In this document: piece after piece, positions 1 through 9,676 of the stretch | Position numbering within the stretch: position 1 is the first letter of the stretch | Layout of the letters: each line of letters opens with the position of its first letter | Notes under the pieces: generated by a model | The model's input: only the letters and a program-made list of their open reading frames with translations | Databases searched by the model: none | Told to the model about the DNA's origin: nothing | DNA from: Allorhizocola rhizosphaerae | GTDB taxonomy: Bacteria > Actinomycetota > Actinomycetes > Mycobacteriales > Micromonosporaceae | Direction of reading: 5' to 3' | DNA: 39,456 nt | NCBI RefSeq assembly: GCF_003426775.1 | Contig: NZ_QJUG01000063.1 | Coordinates: 1 to 39,456, forward strand | Position numbers and translations under genes: made by a program

Positions 1-3000
1 CCGGGGCCAGCGACGCGACCGCGATGATGGCGGGTGCCGCCGTACCGGCCGCGGCCATCGACCCGGGCCGGGTCGGCCACCGCCGCCGCGCCCACAGGTC
101 CGAGCCCATCCGCCAGCGGCGTGCCCCGCCGGGCAGGCGTTCCTCGCGCTCTATGCGCGGCAGCGTCGCGGGTGGCCTTGCGTTGGCCCGCAACAGCTCG
201 GCCAGCACGACAAACAGCACGGCCGCCGCCGCGTAAACCCCGGCCGGCCGGTTGAGGATGAGCGCCGCCACGGCCACGGCCGTGCTGGACAGGGCGATGC
301 CGACCGTGCCCCAGCCCAGATATCCACCGATGTATCGGCTGGCGAGCAGCAGCAGGCCAAGCATGCCGAAGATGGTCAGGATGGTCACCGTCAGCACGGC
401 ATCGGCGTCCACTTGGGAGTGTGCCGCATACGCCGCGACCGCCGCCGGGCCGGTCAGCAGCGCGCCGAGAAGTCCCGTCCCACCAACGACTTCCAGGTGA
501 CTCGGCGGCGGCGCACTGTCCTGGACGGACATTCGAGTGATGACCGAGGACACGCCCGCCACGACCGCCGTGAGCAACGCGATGACGGCCAGCGCGGCCG
601 CGAACGTCCACAGCAACACGAGACTCGCCAGCAAGGCATGCAGCCCGACGATTATCGCCACCGTCAGCCGCGCGTAACCGGCACGCGCATCGACGGCCAC
701 GGTCGACGCGATCGCGTAGACGGTCGCGATGGTCAGGCCCAGCACGATCGGCGACCACCACGGCCAGCCCAGCTCGGCGGGCGCGCCCAGCGTGGCGAGC
801 ACGATCGCTCCCGCCGCCGCGTCGTAGTTGCGCGGCCTCGGCAGTGCCACGGCGGCCGCGATGGCCAGCACGACCAGCGCCGCCGGCACCTGCCAGCCGA
901 ACGACGTCGGCGCGGCCACGTCGGAAACCTGCGCCTCGAACAGCTCGCCCGGTGTCGTGACCGCGCGCACGCCCCCGGCCAGCGCGTGATAGCCCGCGAT
1001 CGCGCCGATGACCGCCCCGGCGATGCCCGCTCCCACGGACGGGCCGCGCCGCCATTGCGCGGGCAGCGCACGCACCCCGATCGCGACGATGAGCACCGCC
1101 ACCGCGCTCTGGAACATCCACTGCCGCGGCGAGAGCAGCTCGGCCGTGCGCGCGAGCGACGCGACCACCGCGATGGTCACGGCCGCCGCGGCGACGTCCG
1201 CCCCGTCGAGCACCCGGTCGGCGCGCCGACCCTCGTCAATGGACGGTGCCAGGGCCAGCAGGATCGCTGCCGCGAGCAGCAGCGCGCCCACGCCGGCGTC
1301 GATCGCTTCCGCCCCGTCCATGCCGAACGCCGCGCCCGTGATGAGCAGCGCGCCGAGGCCCGTGCCGATCGCGAGCGGGATGCCGATGCGGCGGTGCGCA
1401 ACCAGGCGCACCGTCACCATCGCGAGGGTCGCGCTCGCCGCGAGGTATCCCACGGTCAGCGCGACGCCCGTCGACACGCCAGGGATGAGCGTGAGCACCC
1501 CCGTGGCCACGGCGCCGGGCGCGGCGAACGCCGCGGCGCCCGCTGCCGTGTCCGTGATCGGCTGGGCCTCAAGCGGTCCCGGGCGGGCGCGGTGAAGCAG
1601 CACGACGGCCGCACCGGCGATCGTGATGGCGGCGAGGACTCCCGCGGTCGACCACTGCCGGGCCAGGCCCACGCCGAGGGCGCCGAGCGCGACCGCCACG
1701 AACGCGATGGACTGGGCCGTCGCCGCGCGGGCTGTGATCGGTACCCAGAAGAAGAGAAAGGCCACGGCAGACAGGGTGAGCAACCATATGCTGGCCACCC
1801 AGCCGAGGTGAAGCGATGCGGGCGCGGCGAGGACGGTCAGGGCGGCGCCGGCGATAGCGCTCTCGCGGCGGAAGGCGGGCGGCAGGGCCAGAAACGCCGC
1901 CCCGGTGATGAGCGCGATGGTCACCACGAGCCGCCAGCTGGCGCCCGTGGAGTATTGCGCCACAAGGGTTTGATAACCCTCCACATTGGCTGTCCACAGT
2001 GGAAGCGCGGCGCGGGTCGGCGCGATCGCGGCCTGCAGTGCCTCGCCCACAACGAAAAGGCTCACGATGCCGAGCGCGACCGCCGAGGCGAACTGCGGCC
2101 CACGGCGAGCCTCGGCCGGCAGGGCGCGCAGGGCCAGGCTCGTTCCAAACACGACGATCGCGATGATGAGGATCGCGTTGCCCGGGATGGCGATGAGCGC
2201 GACCCGCGCCGCCGAGACGATGATCGCGAAGGTGAGCAGGCCCGACGCAACCTCGCCGAGCGGGCGTTTGCGCAGCATCAGCGACCCGAGAACGCCGATG
2301 GCCGCGGCGAGCAGCAGGGTCAGCGCGGCGCGCGACGAGGCGGCCACGTCGCTGCTGGTGAGCAGGGCCGAGATCGCGTAGACCAGGGCGGTGCCGAGCG
2401 CGAGGCCGTGCAGGATCCACGTGCCCTCCCACAGCCAGTGGGAGGTCTTGGTCGTGGGCGTCGGGGTTGGACGGTGATAGTGCTCCAAACCCCACGCTAT
2501 CAACGCGTTTTGCGCGGCGACGATCGCGAACACAAGCGCCCACCCCGCCGGGCCCCTGATGTGATCCCAGGCGAGCAGCGGCAGCACCGGCTGGCTGAAC
2601 AGCACCACCATGTAGCGCGCCGACGTGAGCCCGGTGAACTGATGGAACACGAACGCGGCCACCGCCGAGACCGCGAAGATGATCCCATAGACGGTGGTCT
2701 GCGAAGTTCCGCTGCCCTGGAACACCTGCGCGACCACGTAACCGTCCACAGGCAACAGTCCAAGCCCGACAGTCGCGAGCGACTCGGCCGTCGAGAACAG
2801 CCCGCGGCGCACCAGGATCTGCGGCAGCACCAGCAGCAGCGCGGTCACGATGCCCAGCACCGACAGCCGCGTCGCCGGGTTCACGTTGTCCCGAAGATCT
2901 ACCAGCGCGAATATGACGGCCGTGATGCCGAGCAGCAGCGGCGCGAGGGCCAGCAGGACGTTCTGCACCAGCCGCGGCGACGCTTCCGGTTCCAGATGTG

Positions 3001-3388
3001 GCTCAACCTGGATGGTCTGCCGTGGCCTTCTTTGCTTAGGGGGTACCGGCGGAGGGGGCGGCACCGGTTGGGCCGGCCCCTGCTGCCCGCGGCGCGACCA
3101 CGGGCGCTGCTTGGGCGCACCCTTCTTCTGGCGCTCCGCCTCGGTGCTGATCAGCAGATTGCGCTGGTGCAGCGCGGCCTGCATGGTTTGCGAATTCTTT
3201 TTCAGTTCCGTCTTGAGCTGGATGTCGCGCTGGTTCATCTCGGCGATCGCCTTGTTGACCCGGGCCAGCTCGTCGGTGAGCACGTCGGGCTGGTGCCCGC
3301 ACTTCGGGCAGCGCAGCGTCGGATCGCGCATGAAGCCGCAGTGCGGACACGGGGCGGTCACCTTCTGGCCCTTGGTCTCTTCGCTCAT
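1..3388 (-). CDS. Large multi-spanning membrane protein with N-terminal zinc ribbon (C-terminus beyond window)
   Basis: The reading frame is open from an ATG at 3388 to the window edge, about 1129 residues, so the C-terminus is missing. A GGAGGGCGGG Shine-Dalgarno lies just upstream of the ATG. Residues 14-31 contain CPHC and CPKC pairs (a zinc ribbon), followed by a predicted helical stretch (DELARVNKAIAEMNQRD), a Pro/Arg-rich linker, and then dozens of hydrophobic segments separated by short Arg-rich loops. This architecture resembles actinobacterial proteins annotated as SCO7613 C-terminal domain-containing membrane proteins; that assignment is from memory of the family, not a search. The function of the family is unknown. 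The gene lies downstream of a sugar-nucleotide dehydrogenase on the same strand, with 172 nt between them holding a direct and an inverted repeat. A very long opposite-strand ORF here is only an antisense shadow. Confidence 0.8.
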   Translation of the reverse strand, partial: MSEETKGQKVTAPCPHCGFMRDPTLRCPKCGHQPDVLTDELARVNKAIAEMNQRDIQLKTELKKNSQTMQAALHQRNLLISTEAERQKKGAPKQRPWSRRGQQGPAQPVPPPPPVPPKQRRPRQTIQVEPHLEPEASPRLVQNVLLALAPLLLGITAVIFALVDLRDNVNPATRLSVLGIVTALLLVLPQILVRRGLFSTAESLATVGLGLLPVDGYVVAQVFQGSGTSQTTVYGIIFAVSAVAAFVFHQFTGLTSARYMVVLFSQPVLPLLAWDHIRGPAGWALVFAIVAAQNALIAWGLEHYHRPTPTPTTKTSHWLWEGTWILHGLALGTALVYAISALLTSSDVAASSRAALTLLLAAAIGVLGSLMLRKRPLGEVASGLLTFAIIVSAARVALIAIPGNAILIIAIVVFGTSLALRALPAEARRGPQFASAVALGIVSLFVVGEALQAAIAPTRAALPLWTANVEGYQTLVAQYSTGASWRLVVTIALITGAAFLALPPAFRRESAIAGAALTVLAAPASLHLGWVASIWLLTLSAVAFLFFWVPITARAATAQSIAFVAVALGALGVGLARQWSTAGVLAAITIAGAAVVLLHRARPGPLEAQPITDTAAGAAAFAAPGAVATGVLTLIPGVSTGVALTVGYLAASATLAMVTVRLVAHRRIGIPLAIGTGLGALLITGAAFGMDGAEAIDAGVGALLLAAAILLALAPSIDEGRRADRVLDGADVAAAAVTIAVVASLARTAELLSPRQWMFQSAVAVLIVAIGVRALPAQWRRGPSVGAGIAGAVIGAIAGYHALAGGVRAVTTPGELFEAQVSDVAAPTSFGWQVPAALVVLAIAAAVALPRPRNYDAAAGAIVLATLGAPAELGWPWWSPIVLGLTIATVYAIASTVAVDARAGYARLTVAIIVGLHALLASLVLLWTFAAALAVIALLTAVVAGVSSVITRMSVQDSAPPPSHLEVVGGTGLLGALLTGPAAVAAYAAHSQVDADAVLTVTILTIFGMLGLLLLASRYIGGYLGWGTVGIALSSTAVAVAALILNRPAGVYAAAAVLFVVLAELLRANARPPATLPRIEREERLPGGARRWRMGSDLWARRRWPTRPGSMAAAGTAAPAIIAVASLAP

Positions 3389-3413
3389 GACCCGCCCTCC
3401 ACACCATCACCCC

Positions 3414-3478
3414 TGCGCGTGCGAAGCAACGCGGCACGCCACCCGCGCACACACACTGTGCGTGTGCGAAGCAACGCG
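3414..3478. repeat. 20-nt direct repeat pair flanking a dyad, upstream of the membrane protein gene
   Basis: Copy 1 at 3414-3433 and copy 2 at 3459-3478 match at 19 of 20 positions (shared core GTGCGAAGCAACGCG), 45 bp start to start. Overlapping copy 2, an inverted repeat at 3446-3468 pairs 10 of 11 bases around T3457. There is no T-tract after it on the minus strand. The elements sit 26-90 bp upstream of the ATG at 3388, a position suited to an operator. They could also be a chance duplication. Confidence 0.55.
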
Positions 3479-3560
3479 ACGCGTCCTGTGTGGATCGACT
3501 CTCTCGAAGAAAGGCCTACTAGCGCAAGTCCCTTATGTGTAGATCGCGCGGATGAAACGG

Positions 3561-4979
3561 CTACACAGTGGCTCGGCCGAGCGCGCGAATGGTCCAGCCC
3601 GCGCCCGACCACGCCGGCGCGTCGAGGCAGTTGCGCCCATCGATGACATTGCGCGCGGCCGCGACCTCGCCGAGCGCCACCGGGTCGGCGTTGCGGAACT
3701 CGGCCCACTCGGTGAGCACGCACACCAGCTCGGTGTCCGTGACCGCCTCGACCATCGACTTGGCGTAGGTGACCTCGGGCACGGCGCGTTTCGCGTTTTC
3801 CATGCCCTGCGGGTCGTACACGCGCACCTCGGCACCCGCCCGGGCCATCATCCCGGCCACGGCCAACCCGGGCGCGTCGCGCACGTCGTCGGTGTTGGGC
3901 TTGAACGTCGCCCCGAGCACGGCGATCCGCGCGCCCGACAGGTCCGGCCCGGCCGGGCCGAAGCGCCGGCTCAGCAGCTCGGCCGCCAGGTTGAGCACGC
4001 GCTGCCGCCGGCGCAGGTTGATCAGATCCACCTCGTGCAGGAAGCGCAGCGCCTCGCCGGCCCCGATCTCCTGCGCACGGGCCTGGAACGCGCGGATGTC
4101 CTTGGGCAGGCACCCGCCGCCGAAGCCGAGCCCGGCCTGCAGGAAGCGGTTGCCGATGCGCGGGTCGTGCCCGAGCGCGCGGGCCAGCGCGGTCACGTCG
4201 CCACCCGCCGCCTCACACACCTCGGCCATCGCGTTGATGAACGAGATCTTCGTGGCCAGGAACGCGTTGGCGGCGTGCTTCACCAGCACGGCCGTCGGGA
4301 AGTCGGTGTTGACCACGGGCACCTCGCGATCCTCGACCGCGGCCAGGTCGAACACGCCCTTGTGCGCCATGTGCAGCAGCGAGTTGGCCCACTCGGTCTT
4401 GGTGGCCACGACGATGCGGTTGGGCCGCATCACATCGTCGACCGCGAAGCCCTCCTGCAGGAACTCGGGGCTCCACGCCACCTCCACCCCGAGCTCGGGG
4501 CGCACGTGCTTTTCGACCAGCTGTTCGACCCACTCGGCCGTGCCCACCGGGACTGTCGACTTGCCGACGATGAGCGCCTTGCGGGTCAGGTGCGGGGCCA
4601 GGCCCGTGACCGCCGTCTCGACGTAGCTCAGGTCGGCGCCCAGGCTGTTGGCCCGCTGCGGGGTGCCCACGCAGATGAAGTGCACGTCGCCGAAGTCGGC
4701 GGTCTCCTGATAGGACGTGGAGAAGCGCAGGCGGCCCGAGGCGACGTTTTTGCGCAGCAGCTCGTCCAGGCCCGGCTCATGGAACGGCACCTCGCCCCGG
4801 GCCAGCCGCTCGATCTTGTCCACGTCGACGTCGAAGCCGAGCACCTCGTAGCCGAGCTCCGCATAGCAGATGGCATAGGTCGCGCCCAGGTAACCGCAGC
4901 CGAGGAAGGTCAGGCGTGGGCGGGGGGCTCCGGAGGGGGGAGTAACCGATGCGGGCTGGCCTACGTAGGGAACCGTCAC
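3561..4979 (-). CDS. UDP-glucose/GDP-mannose dehydrogenase family protein
   Basis: An NAD-dependent sugar-nucleotide dehydrogenase that oxidises a nucleotide-activated hexose to its uronic acid in two steps, supplying precursors for cell-surface polysaccharide or glycosylation. The N-terminal Rossmann motif is GCGYLG. The middle domain has KSTVPVGT and the PEFLQEG segment. The catalytic cysteine lies in FGGGCLPKD (about residue 290). The C-terminal domain contains GATFKPNTDDVRDAP, typical of this family. Length (about 472 aa) is normal apart from a 20-residue Pro-rich leader. I prefer GTG at 4979 because GGAG lies 6 nt upstream; an ATG at 4991 lacks a Shine-Dalgarno. It is divergent from the acyl-CoA dehydrogenase. 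Family is secure, but the exact substrate (UDP-glucose, UDP-N-acetylmannosamine or GDP-mannose) cannot be told from sequence alone. Confidence 0.92.
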   Translation of the reverse strand: MTVPYVGQPASVTPPSGAPRPRLTFLGCGYLGATYAICYAELGYEVLGFDVDVDKIERLARGEVPFHEPGLDELLRKNVASGRLRFSTSYQETADFGDVHFICVGTPQRANSLGADLSYVETAVTGLAPHLTRKALIVGKSTVPVGTAEWVEQLVEKHVRPELGVEVAWSPEFLQEGFAVDDVMRPNRIVVATKTEWANSLLHMAHKGVFDLAAVEDREVPVVNTDFPTAVLVKHAANAFLATKISFINAMAEVCEAAGGDVTALARALGHDPRIGNRFLQAGLGFGGGCLPKDIRAFQARAQEIGAGEALRFLHEVDLINLRRRQRVLNLAAELLSRRFGPAGPDLSGARIAVLGATFKPNTDDVRDAPGLAVAGMMARAGAEVRVYDPQGMENAKRAVPEVTYAKSMVEAVTDTELVCVLTEWAEFRNADPVALGEVAAARNVIDGRNCLDAPAWSGAGWTIRALGRATV

Positions 4980-5085
4980 GGGAATCTCCATTCATCAGCG
5001 GGCTGCAGAAGCATACCTTGAGCGCGTGCGGCTATCGTTTCGAACCAGCGTTAAGCTACTCGACGGTAGCGTGTGAGGAGGCGTG

Positions 5086-6240
5086 ATGTTTGACCTGTAC
5101 AGCCTGTCCGAGGAGCACAGTGCCGTGCGTGAGGCGGTCCGTGCCGTGTGTGACGCCAAGGTCGCCCCCAATGCGGCCACGGCCGACGAGACGAGCGAGT
5201 TTCCCCAGGCCAGCTACGAGGCATTGCGCGCTTCCGACTTTCATGCCCCCCATATACCCACGGAATACGGTGGAGCAGGCGCCGACGCGCTGGCAACCGC
5301 CATCGTTATCGAGGAGGTCGCACGGGCGTGCGCCTCGTCGTCACTGATCCCGGCGGTCAACAAGCTCGGCACCATGCCCTTGCTCCTCGCCGGCTCCGAT
5401 GAGCTCAACAAGCGCTACCTGAGCCCGGTCGCGTCGGGCGACGCCATGTTCTCGTACTGCCTGTCGGAGCCCGAGGCGGGCAGCGATGCGGCCTCGATGA
5501 CCACGCGAGCCGTGCGCGAGGGCGACTTCTGGGTGCTCGACGGCGTCAAGCGCTGGATCACCAACGCGGGTGTGAGCGACTTCTACACCGTGTTCGCCGT
5601 GACCGAGCCCGGAACCGGGGCCCGCGGGATATCGGCCTTTGTAGTGGAAAAGAGCGACCCGGGCGTGAGTTTCGGCGCACCAGAGCGCAAACTGGGCATT
5701 AAGGGATCACCCACGCGCGAGGTCTATCTCGATTCGGTACGGGTTCCGGCCGACCGGATGATCGGAGCGCCCGGCACCGGCTTCGCCACCGCCATGCGCA
5801 CGCTCGACCACACCCGCGTCACCATCGCGGCCCAGGCGCTCGGCATCGCCCAGGGCGCGCTCGACGCCGGGCTCGCCTACGTCAAGGAGCGCAAGCAGTT
5901 CGGCAAGCCCATCGCCGACTTCCAGGGCATCCAATTCATGCTGGCCGACATGGGCATGAAGATCACCGCCGCGCGCGAGCTCACCTACGCCGCCGCCGCC
6001 CGCTCCGAACGCGATGCCCCAGACCTCACCTACTACGGCGCGGCCGCCAAGTGCTTCGCCTCCGACGTGGCCATGGAGGTCACGACCAACGCCGTGCAGC
6101 TGCTGGGCGGCTACGGCTACACCAAGGACTTCCCGCTTGAGCGCATGATGCGCGACGCGAAAATCACCCAGATCTACGAGGGCACCAACCAGGTCCAGCG
6201 CATCGTCATGGCCCGCCAGCTGCTCAAGGGCGTCATCTAG
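5086..6240 (+). CDS. Acyl-CoA dehydrogenase (short/medium-chain type)
   Basis: An FAD flavoenzyme that introduces a 2,3 double bond into acyl-CoA, in fatty-acid or branched-chain amino-acid breakdown, passing electrons to electron-transfer flavoprotein. It has the three expected parts: an N-terminal helical domain with YGGAGAD, a middle beta domain with CLSEPEAGSD and WITNAG, and a C-terminal helical domain with RKQFGKPI, LLGGYGYTKDFPLERMMRDA and IYEGTNQVQR, where the Glu of YEG is the expected catalytic base. Length of 384 aa is standard. GTG at 5083 and ATG at 5086 are in frame and adjacent; GAGGAGG at 5075-5081 is one base from the GTG but 4 nt from the ATG, so ATG is chosen. It is convergent with the protease gene; no hairpin terminator is evident in the 32-nt gap. 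Confidence 0.95.
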   Translation: MFDLYSLSEEHSAVREAVRAVCDAKVAPNAATADETSEFPQASYEALRASDFHAPHIPTEYGGAGADALATAIVIEEVARACASSSLIPAVNKLGTMPLLLAGSDELNKRYLSPVASGDAMFSYCLSEPEAGSDAASMTTRAVREGDFWVLDGVKRWITNAGVSDFYTVFAVTEPGTGARGISAFVVEKSDPGVSFGAPERKLGIKGSPTREVYLDSVRVPADRMIGAPGTGFATAMRTLDHTRVTIAAQALGIAQGALDAGLAYVKERKQFGKPIADFQGIQFMLADMGMKITAARELTYAAAARSERDAPDLTYYGAAAKCFASDVAMEVTTNAVQLLGGYGYTKDFPLERMMRDAKITQIYEGTNQVQRIVMARQLLKGVI

Positions 6241-6272
6241 CGCTGTTTCCGCCGACCAAGCCCTCGATCGCG

Positions 6273-9200
6273 TCACGGGCCGGAAGCCATCCGGAACGTG
6301 GCGGTGACTCGTCCTATGTGGACGCTGCCGGTGTGGTCGCGGACGGCGCCGACGATGATCCGGTACGGGGTGTCGCTCTCCAGTGGGCCAGCGGGGTGCA
6401 GCGTCACGCTGTTGGCAGCCACGTCGAAGGAAACCGTGGCCGCCACGGGGATGCCGGTCCGGCCGTGAACGAGTGACACGGTCGAGGCGTCCACCGAGGC
6501 CGGGTCGATCACCCGCTGGAACGCCACGCTCGGGGTAGCGCTTTGGGCCACGCCGACCGCGAAGTCGGCCGGTGTCATGTCGCGCACCCACAGCCGATCG
6601 CGGCCCGGTGCGCGGCCGGCCTGGTCGGCGAGCACCAGCATGCCGGTGTTGTAGTCGGCGATCACCGCATCCGGGCGCCCGTCACCGGTGACGTCGCCCA
6701 GCGCGAGCCCCTGGACGTGGTAACTCGTGGCATACGGAAGCGTGTTGGTCAGCGGGGCCCCGAGTGTGCCGTCGGACCGCTGCATCAGCGTGCTGAGCAG
6801 CCGATGTCCACCGTGGACGGTGACCACGTCGGCCCGAGAGTCACCGTCGAGATCCGCGGCCTCGATCGGCTCGGGGATGTCCCTGGTTTGGTGCACGTCG
6901 GGAATGGACAGTCCGCCCCCGGCCGTCTGCCGGAAGACGTTGAGCCGCGAGGACGGATAGTTGCCGCCGAGGGCGGCGACGATGTCGGCCCGGCCGTCGC
7001 CGGTCACATCGGCGACCTCGATCCCTGAGACACCAAGATCGTCCGCTCGGACGGTCTCATGCTCGGTCCTGCTCCAGCCGAAATCGCCGCGGTGATAGAC
7101 CTGGATCCGCGTGCCGGAGAAACCGGCGATGTCGGCCCGGCCGTCGCCGTCCACGTCACCCACCTCTATCTCACCCGGCCGGTCCGCGCTTACCACCGAC
7201 CGGAGCAGGTTGCCGTCCGGCTCGTGGGTGAGCAGCAGGATGCCCGCGCTGCCGTTGACGACCAGGTCCGCGTCGCCGTCGGTGTCCATGTCCGCGGCGA
7301 CGAGGTGCGCGGCACCCGCGGTCCCGGGGAGCAGCCGGCCAGGCTCCAGCGCACCGGAACCGCTCTGCTCGAAGACCTCCACCCCGGCGGACGTGGCGAG
7401 CGCCACGTCGAGCCGGCCGTCCCGGTCGATGTCGAGCACGCCCAGCCCGGCCCCGTCATCGTCGCCCCAAGACAACCGGGTCTGATAGCCCACCGGAGCG
7501 GCCAACGACCCGTCCGCGTTCTGCGCGAAGACGAACAGCTTGAACTGGTCGGCTGCGCCGCCCGAGCGCGTGGTGAGCAAGGCGTCGGCGCGGCCGTCGC
7601 CGGTCACATCGCCCACCGCGACCGAGTTGGGCCGTGCACCCACCGGATAGGACAGCGGCGCCTGGAACGCGGGCGGCGGCGCGGACGGCGTGGCGACGCG
7701 CACCTCGTAGGTGTTGGTAGGGAGCCGTCCCCCGTTGTAATTGCGCACCGATATGTAGTGCGTGCCGGGGGCGACGCCGAGAAACAGGCTCTCGATGCCG
7801 CCGGGGCCCCGGCTGTCGGCCTCGCCGAGCCACCGCAGCTGTGCGTCGTACACCGTCAAAATCGGGTCTATGTTTTGCGCGATCGAATGGTCCACCGGCG
7901 GCGGGGTGAGCCGGAACTCCACCGTTCGCGTCGATGCCGACTCCCACCTGAACCAGTCGACATCGCCCTCGACCTCGATCGCCGCCCAGCTGACGCTGTT
8001 CTGGAACAGCGCCTCGGCCCGCGCCGGCACGTCGTTGGGCTCCCGCAGGCGAAATGTCGGCCGTGGGAACTCCGCCCCGGCCGGGCCGCCGACCGCGTGC
8101 AGCGCGTCGAGGATCCCGTGGCCATAGAACTGGTCGATGCCGTGCGGCCCTGCATCGCGCGTGGTGTCGCGCAGGCGGGCGTGCACCTGCGCCGGGGTGA
8201 GCGCCGGGAACCGGGCCCGCACGAGGGCGGCGACGCCCGAGACCATGGGCGCCGAGAACGAGGTGCCGTTTCCTGTCAGGTACATGCGGCGGTCGGCGCT
8301 GGGGATCGTCGAGATTATCCGGTACCCCGGTGCGGCTACGTCAATCCAGTCGCCCCGCGTGCTGAAGGAGGTGAGCACCCCCGCGCTGTCCGTGGCGCTG
8401 ACCGCGAGCACCTCGGGGAACGCCGCGGGATATTGCGTTGTGGCATCCGCGCTGTTTCCACCGGCGGCCACGACCAGGGCGCCGTTGTTCGTCGCGTACC
8501 GGATCGCCTCGTGCAGCACAGGGCTGTCGCCTGGACCGCCGAGGGACAGGTTGATGATCCGCGCCCCGTGATCGACCGCCCAGGCGATGCCGGTGGCGAT
8601 GTCGGAGTCGAGCGCGAAACCGTTGGAACGGAACACTTTTATCGGCATGATGCGCCCGGTCCAGGCCGCACCCGCGATGCCGGTGCCGTTGCCGGTGTTG
8701 GCCGCGGCGATGCCGGCCACCATGGTCCCGTGGCCGCCGAACTCCGGGTAGTCGATCGGGAGGTAGTCCGTCGGCGGGGCGGCCGGATTCACCACGTTGT
8801 ACCCGGCGACGGTCCGCCCGGCCAGATCAGGGTGAAGGTGGTCCACGCCGGTGTCCACCACGGCGATCACCTGGCTGCTCGCGTCGCGGACCAGATCCCA
8901 CGCCTCAGGCAGCCGGACGGTGCTCAGATAGGGCTGGCTTCCATCGGTGTAGAGCGGATCGTCAGGCACCACCGCGGGCCGCCGATGGCGGTCCAGCGCT
9001 GCGGCCTGCACGGCGGAGTCCTTCTGCAGGGCGCGCAGGACGACGGAGGCCTCGCCGCTGGTGCGAAGCTTGACAAACGAGCTGCCGGGCACCTTGCCGA
9101 CCACGGTTGCGGCGTGGCGCGCGAGCGTGCGCTCGTGGCTCGCGGCGGCGATGCCAGGCACGAATCGCACGAGCAACGTATGCGGGTCGTAGCCATGGTG

Positions 9201-9308
9201 CGCCTCCACCCCGGGCGCCTGGGCCGGGGGAGCCGCAGCGGCCGCGGAGGTGGCCGGACCGGCCATCAGCAGGGCGAGCGCAACAGCGCTCGCATGGCGG
9301 AGCGGCAT
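6273..9308 (-). CDS. Secreted subtilisin-like (S8) serine protease with FG-GAP repeats
   Basis: A predicted exported protease of 1011 aa. The start is ATG 9308, preceded by AGGAGG; a longer reading from 9377 lacks an RBS and would bury the signal peptide (hydrophobic segment ending in Ala-rich sequence, about residues 1-27). An I9-like propeptide follows. The catalytic triad is visible: Asp in VVDTGVDH (about 152), His in GHGTMVAG (about 193), Ser in GTSFSAPMVSG (about 350), with the oxyanion Asn in AAGGN (about 285). After a linker and a pre-peptidase-like domain there are seven FG-GAP/VCBS-type repeats of form D-x-D/T-G-D-x-R-x-D, likely a calcium-binding beta-propeller. The C-terminal about 100 residues look like a bacterial Ig-like (SbsA/Big_5-type) domain. 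It probably degrades extracellular protein; substrate unknown. Confidence 0.93.
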   Translation of the reverse strand: MPLRHASAVALALLMAGPATSAAAAAPPAQAPGVEAHHGYDPHTLLVRFVPGIAAASHERTLARHAATVVGKVPGSSFVKLRTSGEASVVLRALQKDSAVQAAALDRHRRPAVVPDDPLYTDGSQPYLSTVRLPEAWDLVRDASSQVIAVVDTGVDHLHPDLAGRTVAGYNVVNPAAPPTDYLPIDYPEFGGHGTMVAGIAAANTGNGTGIAGAAWTGRIMPIKVFRSNGFALDSDIATGIAWAVDHGARIINLSLGGPGDSPVLHEAIRYATNNGALVVAAGGNSADATTQYPAAFPEVLAVSATDSAGVLTSFSTRGDWIDVAAPGYRIISTIPSADRRMYLTGNGTSFSAPMVSGVAALVRARFPALTPAQVHARLRDTTRDAGPHGIDQFYGHGILDALHAVGGPAGAEFPRPTFRLREPNDVPARAEALFQNSVSWAAIEVEGDVDWFRWESASTRTVEFRLTPPPVDHSIAQNIDPILTVYDAQLRWLGEADSRGPGGIESLFLGVAPGTHYISVRNYNGGRLPTNTYEVRVATPSAPPPAFQAPLSYPVGARPNSVAVGDVTGDGRADALLTTRSGGAADQFKLFVFAQNADGSLAAPVGYQTRLSWGDDDGAGLGVLDIDRDGRLDVALATSAGVEVFEQSGSGALEPGRLLPGTAGAAHLVAADMDTDGDADLVVNGSAGILLLTHEPDGNLLRSVVSADRPGEIEVGDVDGDGRADIAGFSGTRIQVYHRGDFGWSRTEHETVRADDLGVSGIEVADVTGDGRADIVAALGGNYPSSRLNVFRQTAGGGLSIPDVHQTRDIPEPIEAADLDGDSRADVVTVHGGHRLLSTLMQRSDGTLGAPLTNTLPYATSYHVQGLALGDVTGDGRPDAVIADYNTGMLVLADQAGRAPGRDRLWVRDMTPADFAVGVAQSATPSVAFQRVIDPASVDASTVSLVHGRTGIPVAATVSFDVAANSVTLHPAGPLESDTPYRIIVGAVRDHTGSVHIGRVTATFRMASGP

Positions 9309-9409
9309 CGATCCTCCTACACATGGGCATATGCGCCCCGGTCGCTGCCGAGTCGCGAAGGCGAAGTCTAGCTCCATTGTGGAGCGTGGGTCATCTGATG
9401 TTCGGTGTG

Positions 9410-9437
9410 GGCCGAAGGCCGGTTAAGACCCTCGGCC
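9410..9437. terminator. Imperfect hairpin between protease and small ORF
   Basis: The arms at 9410-9418 and 9429-9437 pair at 8 of 9 positions with a 10-nt loop. There is no clear T-run. It lies just downstream (leftward) of the stop of the small minus-strand ORF and could terminate leftward transcription before the protease gene. Weak call. Confidence 0.3.
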
Positions 9438-9464
9438 CGCCATGAGCGAAGTGCGCCTGATGAT

Positions 9465-9647
9465 TTAGCGGATAACGGTTTCGGACGACGGAACCAGGGT
9501 GTAGCAGACCGCGCCGTTCGCGAGGATCGCGTAGCTGACGGGATCGACAAATCCCCGGGCGACTCCGGGCGTCATGTTCCTCAGCGTTTCGGAGATGTCC
9601 CAAGCGCCATCGTCCCACCACCCCGGCTCGATACGATAGCCGCTCAG
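9465..9647 (-). pseudogene. Small protein-like ORF without a standard start codon
   Basis: The minus strand reads about 60 codons ending in TAA at 9465-9467. The translation looks protein-like (GYRIEPGWWDDGAWDISE, later FVDPVSYAILANG) with high G/C at third positions, while the other two frames give Arg-rich shadow sequence. There is no in-frame ATG, GTG or TTG upstream of an internal Met at 9575; the frame continues upstream without stops to about 9721, overlapping the divergent regulator gene. Either it uses a CTG near 9647 or it is a truncated remnant. The family is not recognised. It occupies most of the 368-nt gap between protease and regulator; apart from it and the hairpin I see nothing else there. 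Confidence 0.35.
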
Positions 9648-9676
9648 CGTATGAGGGGTGGGAGGGGTGACAGGTC

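Noticed and set aside
413-3646. 1077-aa plus-strand ORF, extremely Arg/His/Asp-rich
   Set aside because: It is the antisense of the membrane protein gene; composition is unlike any real protein, while the minus frame has an RBS, a zinc ribbon and membrane segments.
7059-9371. 770-aa plus-strand ORF opposite the protease
   Set aside because: Arg/His/Val-rich shadow of the subtilisin-like gene, whose triad and FG-GAP repeats are on the minus strand.
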